Source of the DNA: Bacillota bacterium
GTDB taxonomy: Bacteria; Bacillota; Desulfitobacteriia; Desulfitobacteriales; Desulfitobacteriaceae
DNA length: 11,533 nucleotides
Assembly: GCA_021849995.1 (NCBI GenBank)
Contig: JAJZSC010000050.1
Location: 1 to 11,533 of the forward strand
Direction: 5' to 3'
Shown: in pieces, positions 1-6,384 of the stretch
Numbering within the stretch: position 1 is the first letter of the stretch
Layout: every line of letters starts with the position of its first letter
Notes under the pieces: generated by a model
What the model was told of the DNA's origin: nothing
The model's database searches: none
Seen by the model: the letters and a program-made list of their open reading frames with translations, nothing else
Made by a program: the position numbers and the translations under genes

Positions 1-93
1 GATCTAAGGACTCAAACTCTAGATCGGGTACTTAAAATTCTTGAGAGCATGACTAAATGGTTAGAAGAACAAGAACGTGAAACTAAGCATTAA
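1..93 (+). CDS. C-terminal end of an upstream gene (partial)
   Basis: An open frame runs from the first base to a TAA at 91-93 and gives the last 30 residues of a protein that begins outside the window. The tail is charged and leucine-rich, with a helical heptad-like pattern (LDRVLKILESMTKWLEEQER), so it probably ends in an amphipathic or coiled-coil helix. Nothing in it identifies the family. Its stop codon overlaps the stop codon of the convergent HD-domain gene by four bases, and no terminator lies between the two. The reading is supported mainly by the absence of stops and the coding-like composition over a short length. Confidence 0.55.
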   Translation, partial: DLRTQTLDRVLKILESMTKWLEEQERETKH

Positions 94-680
94 ATCCAGG
101 CATATTCAGCAGTCTGTCTCTTTATTCCTGCTAGAAATCTTAATATCTCTTCTCGACGTTTGACAGCAATGCGTCTTCCAGGTTTTGTAAAGACCTTATT
201 CGGAAGCGCCTCAGCAAAAGTACGTGCTCTTTCCATAGCATGCTCTGGAGTTTGAATTAACTCATCTTGGCCAATTAAGCTAAACAATCTCATTAGACCA
301 ATATTCCCGAGGTTGTCTAAAATATTTGCATCTCGCAAATAGACAGCTTCGTCGCTTCTTCCGGGTTCTGAATAATACATGTGGTACTCAATTGCGTCTA
401 AGACCTTTGGTATTTTGTTGGGGGAGAAAGTAAGCCGCTGTAGAATATTGGATGCAACACCTTTTGACCTTAAAGGATGATCTATATTTGGTAAGAGATA
501 ACCTGGATATTTCCCTATATCATGGAGCATAGCTGCGACATAAAGTACTTCATCATCCATTGTCAAGTGCTGGGACATTTCTTTTGCCAAATTGTAAACC
601 CTAATACAGTGTTTTGTTCCATGAGCGGAATGTGCACCTGATTTTTCAACAATGTTTAATACTTCTTGTCTATAACTCAT
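90..680 (-). CDS. HD-domain metal-dependent phosphohydrolase, YedJ/YpgQ-like
   Basis: This is a 196-residue cytoplasmic HD-superfamily protein. Metal-site residues are visible in order: H24 within a HCIRVYNLA helix, the H53-D54 pair in MLHDIGKYP, H100, and D117 in the segment RDANILDNLGNIGLMRLF. That last segment resembles the DADRLDALGAIGIARTF-type motif of the YedJ/YpgQ group, whose B. subtilis member is a manganese-dependent nucleotide pyrophosphohydrolase. The substrate here is inference. The start is the ATG at 678-680, because AAGGAGG lies about nine bases before it on the minus strand; an upstream in-frame ATG at 725 has no such site and would add a lysine-rich non-homologous leader. 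It is divergent from the DnaD gene and ends overlapping the convergent upstream gene. No promoter could be assigned with confidence. Confidence 0.85.
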   Translation of the reverse strand: MSYRQEVLNIVEKSGAHSAHGTKHCIRVYNLAKEMSQHLTMDDEVLYVAAMLHDIGKYPGYLLPNIDHPLRSKGVASNILQRLTFSPNKIPKVLDAIEYHMYYSEPGRSDEAVYLRDANILDNLGNIGLMRLFSLIGQDELIQTPEHAMERARTFAEALPNKVFTKPGRRIAVKRREEILRFLAGIKRQTAEYAWI

Positions 681-901
681 AGGACGAGCCTCCTTTTTTC
701 TTTTGGTAAAAATATACAACAACAAACGGTAAATATCCTTCCCTTTATTTGGTAATTCGTTCGTAGAATATCACCTAAATTAGATAGTATTAGCCATTTT
801 ATTTTGGTTTAAAGAAAGGTTTCATCCTTTTTAGCAGGATTATCAACAATAAAAGAGAATATTATTCTAATAATCGATTCACTTGAGGAGTGAACCATTA
901 A

Positions 902-1642
902 ATGTCCAAAACTAACGTTTTTGGGAGCTTTACACAAGCTCTTTTCTTTTCTAAAGGTACTGTATCAATTCCTAAACTCCTTTTAACACATTATCCTAAG
1001 CTAGGATTAACTAATGATGAAATGCTATTAATAATTCACATATTAAGCGAATTAGAAACTAACCCTTTCCCTACATCTCAACTGTTAGCGGAACGTATGA
1101 ACATGACTGTCTCTCAAATCGAACAGATGCTTTATAGATTGCTTGACAATAAAATTCTTGGTATAGAAGATTATTGGAGCATAAAGGATACGACTTGGCT
1201 CAAAAGCTATTCAATTGTTGGACTAATCGATGAGCTTGCAGAGCAATGGGCTATTGAAAAGGCAAGAGAGTTTCAAGGGGATAAGCCTTTCTCATCCGTC
1301 AAACAAGACCTTACTAGCGACCGAATTATTAAATTATTTGAGAACGAACTAGGCAGACCTCTGACCCAGTTTGAATGTGAAAATATTAGTCGCTGGCTTT
1401 CCTCCAAAATTTCTGAAGAACTTATTATTGAAGCACTTAGGCGTGGGGTGAGTGCTGGAATTAGAAATTTCCGTTATCTTGATTCTATTCTCAGAGAATG
1501 GGAAAAGAAAGGCCTGCGTACCCGAGCTGAAGTTGAGGCAGATGACGCTAATTTCCAGGCCCGACAAGAAAACAAGTCCAAAACTAAAACCAAATCGTCT
1601 TCTAAGACGACTACTAATAAATACGAAAATTTCTACCTTTAA
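902..1642 (+). CDS. dnaD: DnaD-domain primosome protein
   Basis: A 246-residue DnaD/DnaB-superfamily protein of Firmicutes replication restart and initiation, which helps remodel DNA and bring the helicase loader to the origin. The N-terminal third (about residues 25-90) is a winged-helix DnaD_N/DDBH1 region, with a run of helices around GLTNDEMLLIIHILSELE and a recognition-like helix near 63-80. The C-terminal DDBH2 domain spans about 140-212 and carries the family YxxxIxxxW motif as Y192, I196 and W200 in FRYLDSILREW. A lysine/serine/threonine-rich tail follows from about 221, typical of the flexible DNA-binding tails of this family. GAGGAG at 885-890 precedes the ATG. It is followed 26 bases later by the AAA+ helicase loader, which supports the role. 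Whether it is the functional equivalent of B. subtilis DnaD or of DnaB cannot be decided from sequence alone. Confidence 0.9.
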   Translation: MSKTNVFGSFTQALFFSKGTVSIPKLLLTHYPKLGLTNDEMLLIIHILSELETNPFPTSQLLAERMNMTVSQIEQMLYRLLDNKILGIEDYWSIKDTTWLKSYSIVGLIDELAEQWAIEKAREFQGDKPFSSVKQDLTSDRIIKLFENELGRPLTQFECENISRWLSSKISEELIIEALRRGVSAGIRNFRYLDSILREWEKKGLRTRAEVEADDANFQARQENKSKTKTKSSSKTTTNKYENFYL

Positions 1643-1668
1643 GTCAGTTATTTAAAGGAGGATAAGCC

Positions 1669-2496
1669 TTGAAGAGCATAAAGGATATCGTATCCATCGA
1701 TTTTTCAAAGGGCTTGCCCGAAGATTTAAGCACCTCTGAGAAAGCTAAATTCCTTCATAAATCACAACCCGACGAGGCTAGATTTTTATGTAACATTTGT
1801 GAGGACAGGGGAATTGTACTTGAAGGAGAGACGGCAAGGCCCTGTAAATGCATGAAGCTAAAAAAACTTGAGAACCAATTTAGACATGCACGAATTTCAC
1901 GAGCATTGCAAAATTGTACTTTTGAGTCTTTTATGTTTACTTATTATTTATCAGGGGATTCTTTCGATCGCTCCCACTACGAGAACGCACAAAAGGCTTT
2001 TAATGCAGCAAAGGAGTTTGTATCCGATTATCTTAAAAATCCATTTGGGCTTGGTCTTTTATTTACAGGTCCAGTAGGTTCAGGCAAAACCTATCTTGCA
2101 GCCTCAATTGCCAATGCTCTAACTGCAGAAGGACAACAAACTCTTTTTTTGGTAGTTCCCGATTTGTTAGATGAATTAAGAGCTACATTTAAGACTGAAG
2201 TTAATGAGTTAGATCTACTGGACACAGCTAGAGAAATTCCTCTTCTAATTCTCGACGACTTAGGGGCTCACAACTATACCGATTGGACTAGGAATCGTCT
2301 TTATTCAATAATCAACTACAGAATGAACGAACATCTCCCCACAATAGTCACAACTAATCTAACCTTAGACGAGATGGAGGAATATCTTGGAGCAAGAACA
2401 ACCTCGCGACTGATTCAGACATCAAGAATTTTTAGACTGACTGTTGATGTAGATATTCGCCATCGCAAATACCAAGAACGGGAAGGTAAAAAGTGA
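1669..2496 (+). CDS. dnaI: AAA+ replicative helicase loader (DnaI/DnaC type)
   Basis: A 275-residue ATPase that loads the replicative helicase onto single-stranded DNA with its DnaD-type partner, encoded just upstream. The N-terminal part has a likely zinc knuckle, C41-x2-C44 and C59-x-C61, as in DnaI N-terminal domains that contact the helicase. The AAA+ core shows Walker A GPVGSGKT (134-141), Walker B LLILDDLG (192-199), a sensor-1 TTN (228-230) and an arginine-finger candidate, R247 in TTSRL. The start is a TTG at 1669-1671: AAAGGAGG at 1654-1661 sits seven bases before it and no better start is near. IstB-type transposon ATPases share this core, but no transposase is adjacent and the cysteine domain and the DnaD neighbour favour the chromosomal loader. 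The operon ends at the terminator at 2515-2550. Confidence 0.9.
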   Translation: MKSIKDIVSIDFSKGLPEDLSTSEKAKFLHKSQPDEARFLCNICEDRGIVLEGETARPCKCMKLKKLENQFRHARISRALQNCTFESFMFTYYLSGDSFDRSHYENAQKAFNAAKEFVSDYLKNPFGLGLLFTGPVGSGKTYLAASIANALTAEGQQTLFLVVPDLLDELRATFKTEVNELDLLDTAREIPLLILDDLGAHNYTDWTRNRLYSIINYRMNEHLPTIVTTNLTLDEMEEYLGARTTSRLIQTSRIFRLTVDVDIRHRKYQEREGKK

Positions 2497-2514
2497 AAAA
2501 ATTTTTTAGGAAAT

Positions 2515-2550
2515 TATGCATGTCCTTATAAGACATGCATACTCTTTTTT
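2515..2550 (+). terminator. Intrinsic terminator after the helicase loader
   Basis: A perfect 10-bp stem, TATGCATGTC (2515-2524) pairing with GACATGCATA (2532-2541), encloses a 7-base loop and is followed by TCTTTTTT. The T-tract runs directly into the AGGAGG ribosome binding site of the next gene at 2551-2556, so the terminator stands only 20 bases before that gene's start codon. Confidence 0.85.
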
Positions 2551-2570
2551 AGGAGGATTTTCTAAACTAA

Positions 2571-3212
2571 ATGGGGGTGAGGGCCTTGGCTAAAATTATT
2601 GCGGTTAATCGCAAATATCTGACTATTACATTAAGTGTAGTACTTATCTGTATCATTGGGTTTGCTGGAATTTCGTTATGGCAGACTGCCCACGCCAGCA
2701 AGAGTAGTGCGGTTCCGGAAATTAAAATGCTGGGTGTTTCTATTGAGCCTGGATCAGTAACAAAGGACTTGATTTATGGGAATGTTACGTTAAAGGGCGT
2801 CCAAGTAATACCAGCTAAAACGTTCGACCTAATCGCCACTGTACAGAATACTACTTCCCAGAAAATTACAAATGTCCCAGTTGAATTAGAAGTAACTCTT
2901 GTAGGTGATGAGTCTAAGAAGGTAAGTAAGATGGGCAATTTGCCATCATTAGACCCGGGAGCAACTGCACGCGTTGCCTTCCGTCAGGTCAAAGCTATGG
3001 GAGATGCTCAGGGTAAAAGCGCAACCGCCGGACAACACGTAATCACTCTACGCGTTAAACCAAACGCTGCAGGTGGAATTAATCAAGCAACTGAAGCTAG
3101 TTTTCGCTTTAACGTTGATTCAACAGTTAAGGCTTCTGCAGCGCAAGCTCCAGCACCTACTGCACAAACACCAACGCCTGCTGCATCTGTAAAAACACCA
3201 GTAAAGCAATAA
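2571..3212 (+). CDS. Exported protein with CARDB-like beta-sandwich domain
   Basis: A 213-residue secreted or membrane-anchored protein of unknown function. Basic residues around 8-15 precede a hydrophobic segment (about 18-37) ending in a plausible signal-peptidase site, AHA before S43. The body (about 50-180) alternates beta-strand-like stretches typical of CARDB/Ig-like adhesion folds: FDLIATVQNTT, VPVELEVTLVG, LDPGATARVAFRQV and GQHVITLRVKP. The last 25 residues form an Ala/Pro/Thr-rich tail, as in wall-spanning linkers. The fold assignment rests on strand pattern only. The start is uncertain: AGGAGG at 2551-2556 lies 14 bases before the ATG, whereas a TTG at 2586 has GGTGA just ahead of it and would give 208 residues starting MAKIIAVNRKYL. 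No separate promoter is seen; the preceding terminator leaves almost no room for one. Confidence 0.75.
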   Translation: MGVRALAKIIAVNRKYLTITLSVVLICIIGFAGISLWQTAHASKSSAVPEIKMLGVSIEPGSVTKDLIYGNVTLKGVQVIPAKTFDLIATVQNTTSQKITNVPVELEVTLVGDESKKVSKMGNLPSLDPGATARVAFRQVKAMGDAQGKSATAGQHVITLRVKPNAAGGINQATEASFRFNVDSTVKASAAQAPAPTAQTPTPAASVKTPVKQ

Positions 3213-3219
3213 TTCTGTA

Positions 3220-3247
3220 AAAAAGTGTCCAATTTTGGACGCTTTTT
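3220..3247 (+). terminator. Intrinsic terminator after the exported protein
   Basis: A 12-bp stem with one T-G wobble, AAAAAGTGTCCA (3220-3231) against TGGACGCTTTTT (3236-3247), has a 4-base loop and a T-run at its 3' side. It starts eight bases after the stop codon. Confidence 0.88.
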
Positions 3248-3295
3248 ATAATTATTTAAACAAAGCTCTTTTAGATGGTTTTAATAAAAGGCGAG

Positions 3296-3310
3296 AGGGT
3301 ATAATACCCT
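3296..3310. promoter_or_regulatory. Perfect 15-base palindrome containing a TATAAT hexamer
   Basis: AGGGTAT-A-ATACCCT is a perfect dyad with 7-bp arms around one central base, and it contains TATAAT at 3300-3305. It sits 12 bases before the GTG start of the PHP phosphoesterase. No good -35 hexamer is found 16-18 bases upstream. If TATAAT is a true -10 box, the transcript would begin about at the ribosome binding site, so an operator is at least as likely. Function is inference. Confidence 0.35.
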
Positions 3311-3322
3311 AGGGGTGTTATA

Positions 3323-4054
3323 GTGAATATTCTTGTGGATCTTCATACCCATACAATTTCAAGCGGTCACGCCTATAGTACTATTACGGAAAATGCACAA
3401 TCTGCTTCAACTAAAGGTCTCAAGTTATTAGGTATGACCGACCATGGACCAAGTATGCCTGGAGCGCCTAACCTGTACCATTTTGGAAATTTATCAGTTA
3501 TTCCTCCTAAATTATATGGTGTAGATATACTGCACGGAGTTGAAGCCAACATAATAAGCCACGAAGGAGAGTTAGACATCCCTCTACGCTATCTTGACAA
3601 AATGCAGGTTGTTCTAGTCGGCCTTCATGTCATCTGTTATCCTGGGGGAAACTTAGATCAGAATACGTACGCTTATCTGAAAGCAATGGAAAACCCTTTT
3701 ACAGATATTATGGTTCACCCTGGCCGTCCTGAATTTGAACTAGACCTTGAACGCATCGCATACACTTCTAAAAACTTAGGAATCCCAGTAGAAATTAATA
3801 ATAGTTCACTAACTCCTAACAAAGGTAGTAATTGGGATAACTGCACTCAGTTTGCAAAATACATGAAGAAGTATGGTGGAATGGTCATTTTGGGCAGCGA
3901 CGCTCACTTTTGGGATAAAGTAGGAGATTTTACTCTCGCTTTAGAACTAATAAATAAAGTGGGTATTATAGACGAACAAATTCTGAATACATCACCTGAC
4001 AAAGTGCTCGACTACTTGGCCGAGCGAAGAAAATGCAGAGCCTCAATTAGATAG
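3323..4054 (+). CDS. PHP-family metal phosphoesterase, YcdX-like
   Basis: A 243-residue PHP-domain hydrolase of the YcdX type, whose E. coli member is a trinuclear-zinc phosphatase with a distorted TIM-barrel fold. The full set of nine expected ligands can be placed: H8 and H10 (DLHTHT), H16, H41 (TDHGP), E74 (GVEANI), H102 (VGLH), H132 (VHPGRP), and D193 and H195 (LGSDAH). Length matches the family of about 245. The natural substrate is not known. The start is GTG at 3323-3325, preceded by AGGGGTG at 3311-3317; the barrel's first strand, ILVDLHTHT, begins immediately, as in relatives. It stands alone between two terminators. A 10-bp inverted repeat runs across its stop codon. Confidence 0.92.
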   Translation: MNILVDLHTHTISSGHAYSTITENAQSASTKGLKLLGMTDHGPSMPGAPNLYHFGNLSVIPPKLYGVDILHGVEANIISHEGELDIPLRYLDKMQVVLVGLHVICYPGGNLDQNTYAYLKAMENPFTDIMVHPGRPEFELDLERIAYTSKNLGIPVEINNSSLTPNKGSNWDNCTQFAKYMKKYGGMVILGSDAHFWDKVGDFTLALELINKVGIIDEQILNTSPDKVLDYLAERRKCRASIR

Positions 4055-4066
4055 GACTATCTAATT
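4045..4066. repeat. 10-bp inverted repeat across a stop codon
   Basis: AATTAGATAG (4045-4054) and CTATCTAATT (4057-4066) are perfectly complementary with only GA between them. The left arm includes the last codons and the TAG stop of the PHP gene. There is no T-run directly after it and the 2-base loop is too tight for a normal RNA hairpin, so it is not the gene's terminator, which lies at 4102-4125. The left-arm 10-mer also occurs at 778-787 and 4648-4657. Confidence 0.6.
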
Positions 4067-4101
4067 AGATTTTATGTCTATATACCTTAAGTAATAATCT
4101 T

Positions 4102-4125
4102 GGACGCCTTTAAGGTGTCTTTTTT
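4102..4125 (+). terminator. Intrinsic terminator after the PHP phosphoesterase
   Basis: The stem GACGCC (4103-4108) pairs with GGTGTC (4114-4119), including one G-T wobble, around loop TTTAA. A further G-T pair can form at its base. Six T residues follow (4120-4125). Confidence 0.8.
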
Positions 4126-4182
4126 ATTTGCACAGATAGTTTAACCATTCCATATCTTTACAATAGGGAAGGTGAAAATATT

Positions 4183-4653
4183 ATGCAAAGGGTTGATCAA
4201 TACTGCCCACCAGAGCCATCACCTCTTAATTTTGGGATAGCTATATTCTGCCCGATAAGTTCGGTGGCCGGAAGTGCAACCGTGATATTGACTCAACCCC
4301 TTTTAACAAGTAATTTCGTTTCTGCTTCAGTAATCATTCTTGCCATACAAATTTTTCTCCTTATTGCTAAGCGAATATTTGATCTTGAGCGTGTCCCAGT
4401 GTCCGACTCAGCCAGGAGTACTACAATTCAAATGCCTTTATCCGATCTTAATGAAATTCTTCAGTCAACATTGCAAGATAGCTCCGTTACGGCAGAACAA
4501 ACAGACGGTCTCAATCTTACTCCCAGACAAAGAGGTTTTTTAACTGTTGAAACACCTGAAGCCCCACTTCTTGTTGGACTTTACGTCTACGGTACTTTTT
4601 TCAAGTCTCGTGGCTACTCCTTATACCGGTATTGTCCTACCAATCAAAATTAG
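4183..4653 (+). CDS. Unknown protein, first of two tandem paralogues; probable 3' frameshift
   Basis: A 156-residue protein of no family I recognise. It matches the next gene along its length: PLNFGIAIFCPISSVAGSAT against PLNIGITIFAPISSVPGSAT, IQMPLSDLNEILQ against IQMPLSELQQFLQ, and RGFLTVETPEAPLLVGL against RGFLTVERPEAPLIIGL. One strongly hydrophobic segment (about 44-64) could span a membrane; there is no signal peptide. The start is an ATG preceded by GGAAGGTGA at 4167-4175. After the six T residues at 4596-4601 the similarity to the paralogue moves to another frame: removing one T gives a gapless match, SSLVATPYTGIVLPI against SNLPACPSIQYVLPI, that ends at TAG 4655-4657. The final 18 or so residues of the annotated frame are therefore likely out of frame, and the second repeat is cut short either way. 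It could be a decaying copy, or the extra T could be a sequencing error. Confidence 0.6.
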   Translation: MQRVDQYCPPEPSPLNFGIAIFCPISSVAGSATVILTQPLLTSNFVSASVIILAIQIFLLIAKRIFDLERVPVSDSARSTTIQMPLSDLNEILQSTLQDSSVTAEQTDGLNLTPRQRGFLTVETPEAPLLVGLYVYGTFFKSRGYSLYRYCPTNQN

Positions 4654-4699
4654 ATAGAATACCTCGAGATTAATCCTTAAGGCGAGGAGGAAAGAAGGA

Positions 4700-5365
4700 A
4701 TGTTAAGTTGTATCCCTAGGTGCCCTATAGAAAAAACACCCCTAAACATAGGTATTACCATCTTTGCCCCCATTAGCTCGGTACCTGGGAGTGCGACCTT
4801 GCAGTTTCTTCAACCCTTGCTCACAGCCGAAGTTCCGTATTCTGCTGGAATTCAAGCAGCTTATGAACTTTTCATATTTATTGCTCAAAATGTTTTTTGC
4901 CTTGAAGCTTTACCTATTATTGATGTAACTAGAAACGTTGTAATCCAAATGCCTTTATCCGAACTTCAGCAGTTTCTACAAATAATTTCTCGCAAAGCGA
5001 CAACCGAGTCATCGGGAATAGCTAATTCAAATACCCCCGGAGAGAGGGGATTCTTAACTGTTGAAAGACCAGAAGCACCTCTAATAATAGGTCTTTCTAT
5101 TTACTCTGATTATTCTAACCTTCCTGCTTGTCCGTCCATTCAATATGTGTTGCCAATTATTTCTCTGCCTGGACTTAGGGGTTCTATTCCCATGCTTATT
5201 TTAATTATATTAGCGACGATCTTTACTCGTGCTGTAGTTCCTCCTGAAACCACAGGTGCTAAACCTTTACGCTCAAAAACCCCAACGGATAATAAACCTC
5301 TTACGTTTTCTTCAGACGAACTACTCCAATTCCTTTCAAAATTCGGAAAGCACTTTGCAAAATAG
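4700..5365 (+). CDS. Unknown two-repeat protein, second tandem paralogue
   Basis: A 221-residue protein of no family I recognise, the longer and apparently intact partner of the gene before it. It seems to be built from two diverged repeats. Repeat 1 begins TPLNIGITIFAPISSVPGS and ends MPLSELQQFLQII (about residues 12-95). Repeat 2 begins APLIIGLSIY, continues VLPIISLPGLRGS and ends TFSSDELLQFLSKF (about 123-217). A hydrophobic stretch near 161-178 could cross or sit in a membrane, although no signal peptide is visible. Cysteines occur at 4 and 8 near the N-terminus. AGGAGG at 4685-4690 precedes the ATG by nine bases. The 46-base gap to the first paralogue has no terminator, so the two are probably co-transcribed and end at 5443-5468. 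Function cannot be proposed from sequence. Confidence 0.75.
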   Translation: MLSCIPRCPIEKTPLNIGITIFAPISSVPGSATLQFLQPLLTAEVPYSAGIQAAYELFIFIAQNVFCLEALPIIDVTRNVVIQMPLSELQQFLQIISRKATTESSGIANSNTPGERGFLTVERPEAPLIIGLSIYSDYSNLPACPSIQYVLPIISLPGLRGSIPMLILIILATIFTRAVVPPETTGAKPLRSKTPTDNKPLTFSSDELLQFLSKFGKHFAK

Positions 5366-5442
5366 AATAAATCGAAAATTTGCAGAAAATTTGTATACTA
5401 TCAATATCTATAGACTTTTCTCCCTAACAGGAGTAATATTAT

Positions 5443-5468
5443 AAGAAGGCGTTTGGCCTTCTTTTTTT
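5443..5468 (+). terminator. Intrinsic terminator after the tandem paralogues
   Basis: AAGAAGGC (5443-5450) pairs perfectly with GCCTTCTT (5456-5463) around loop GTTTG, and the T-run continues to 5468. The terminator lies about 80 bases after the stop codon of the second paralogue. Confidence 0.9.
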
Positions 5469-5608
5469 AGAGTTATCTGGTTACATAAGGTGAAGAGAGA
5501 AGGGAGCAGTAGAAAAAAGAAATATTTTCAATTGATTATTTTGATTTTGGATTATGGTTAAACTAGACTTATTAAATCTAATCTCTAACAAAGGACGTGT
5601 ATTGTTTA

Positions 5609-6226
5609 ATGCAACTACCGAAGCCTTTAGGACGAGAGCGAATCGCTGCAGTCATTATTTACATTAGCCTAACTTTCTTAGCCTTTACCGTAATGCTTAT
5701 TAACGTCTTAGACGTAAAAGTAAAAAACATCCAGTCAGTGGATAAAGGCTCATATACTGTAATTACAGAACGAGGCCCAGTTAATATTACTTCTGATAAT
5801 ATTATAAGGATAGAACGAACCTATACAAAAGCTGCAATAACGGGCAAACCAGTTGAACTGGTTAAAATTTATACTGAAAAAGGTTTTTTATACCTTTCAT
5901 CTTTAGACCCGTTTTATGAGATCGCTCGTAATATCATGAATTCTGTAGATTATTACGGTCTGTCGGTTTGGGAAAGACCTAATACAGACTTGCAATATGT
6001 TAAACCATTTGGTTATGCGATTGGAACACCACCAAATCACATCAAATACATATTCTTCTTACTTTCTTTGCAATACCTAGCCTTGTCGATAGGCGGGATT
6101 ACATTATTAGTTCTTATTATGCCATTCCGTTGGAGAGAAACTAGATCTAGACATACGGCTCAAATCCCTAAAACTGATTCTGAATTTTGTGCTACTGAAG
6201 AACAATTAGGTGTTGTTGCGAAGTAA
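5609..6226 (+). CDS. Two-helix membrane protein of unknown function
   Basis: A 205-residue protein I cannot assign. It has one hydrophobic helix near the N-terminus (about 12-33, AAVIIYISLTFLAFTVMLIN), a soluble, strand-rich central region of about 110 residues, and a second helix (about 145-167, IFFLLSLQYLALSIGGITLL) followed by a basic patch, RWRETRSRH. By the positive-inside rule both ends would face the cytoplasm and the central domain would be outside. The central region includes VITERGPVNITSDNIIRIER, which looks like a small beta domain. The ATG at 5609 is preferred: AAAGGA at 5590-5595 lies 13 bases upstream, while the upstream in-frame GTG at 5597 is only one base from that site. It stands alone between two terminators. 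TTGATT at 5541 and TAGACT at 5564 form a weak promoter candidate. Confidence 0.75.
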   Translation: MQLPKPLGRERIAAVIIYISLTFLAFTVMLINVLDVKVKNIQSVDKGSYTVITERGPVNITSDNIIRIERTYTKAAITGKPVELVKIYTEKGFLYLSSLDPFYEIARNIMNSVDYYGLSVWERPNTDLQYVKPFGYAIGTPPNHIKYIFFLLSLQYLALSIGGITLLVLIMPFRWRETRSRHTAQIPKTDSEFCATEEQLGVVAK

Positions 6227-6246
6227 GTATGTCGTAAAGAGTTTAG

Positions 6247-6274
6247 AAAAAAATGCGTATTTACGCATTTTTTT
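6247..6274. terminator. Symmetrical intrinsic terminator after the membrane protein
   Basis: AAAAAAATGCGT (6247-6258) pairs with ACGCATTTTTTT (6263-6274) around loop ATTT. Because the arms carry A7 on one side and T7 on the other, it could work in both directions, but only the plus-strand gene points into it. Confidence 0.9.
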
Positions 6275-6286
6275 ATTAAAAATTAG

Positions 6287-6306
6287 AAACATATATAAAC
6301 ATATAT
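6287..6306. repeat. Tandem direct repeat of a 10-mer
   Basis: AAACATATAT occurs twice in immediate succession (6287-6296 and 6297-6306), ending 10 bases before the putative -35 box of the ANTAR gene. It may act as an AT-rich upstream element or a binding site; it may also be chance in AT-rich DNA. Confidence 0.5.
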
Positions 6307-6316
6307 TAAATACACT

Positions 6317-6344
6317 TTGAAAATCCAGCCAAATAAAATAGAAT
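6317..6344 (+). promoter_or_regulatory. Sigma-A type promoter candidate for the ANTAR gene
   Basis: TTGAAA (6317-6322) and TAGAAT (6339-6344) each match five of six consensus bases and are separated by 16 bases. The start codon lies about 40 bases further on. The preceding terminator ends at 6274, so this gene needs its own promoter. Confidence 0.5.
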
Positions 6345-6384
6345 AATTTCATAGTAGTTTTGATTAAAGGTGAGAGAGGATAAT

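Noticed and set aside
681..725. Upstream in-frame ATG that would extend the HD protein by 15 residues.
   Set aside because: The AAGGAGG ribosome binding site lies between the two ATGs and fits the inner one; the extension is a lysine-rich stretch encoded by the leader.
1669..2496. IstB-type ATPase of an insertion sequence.
   Set aside because: There is no transposase or terminal repeat nearby; the N-terminal cysteine domain and the adjacent DnaD gene fit a chromosomal helicase loader.
4596..4602. T-TTT-TTC in frame resembles a -1 programmed frameshift heptamer.
   Set aside because: The frame homologous to the paralogue is reached by skipping one base (+1), not by moving back one; the -1 frame gives no similarity.
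5256..5444. Possible small gene overlapping the end of the second paralogue.
   Set aside because: It lacks a good ribosome binding site, lies mostly inside a supported coding region in another frame and shows no protein-like features.
5597..5608. GTG start for the two-helix membrane protein.
   Set aside because: The AAAGGA site ends one base before this GTG, which is too close; the ATG at 5609 is better placed.
5553..5663. Short frame starting MVKLDLLNLISNKGRV upstream of and overlapping the membrane protein start.
   Set aside because: No ribosome binding site before it, and it overlaps a better supported gene in another frame.
6370..6384. GTG start for the ANTAR protein.
   Set aside because: It lies inside the purine-rich ribosome binding region; the receiver-like first strand MKRILLVS begins at the ATG at 6385.
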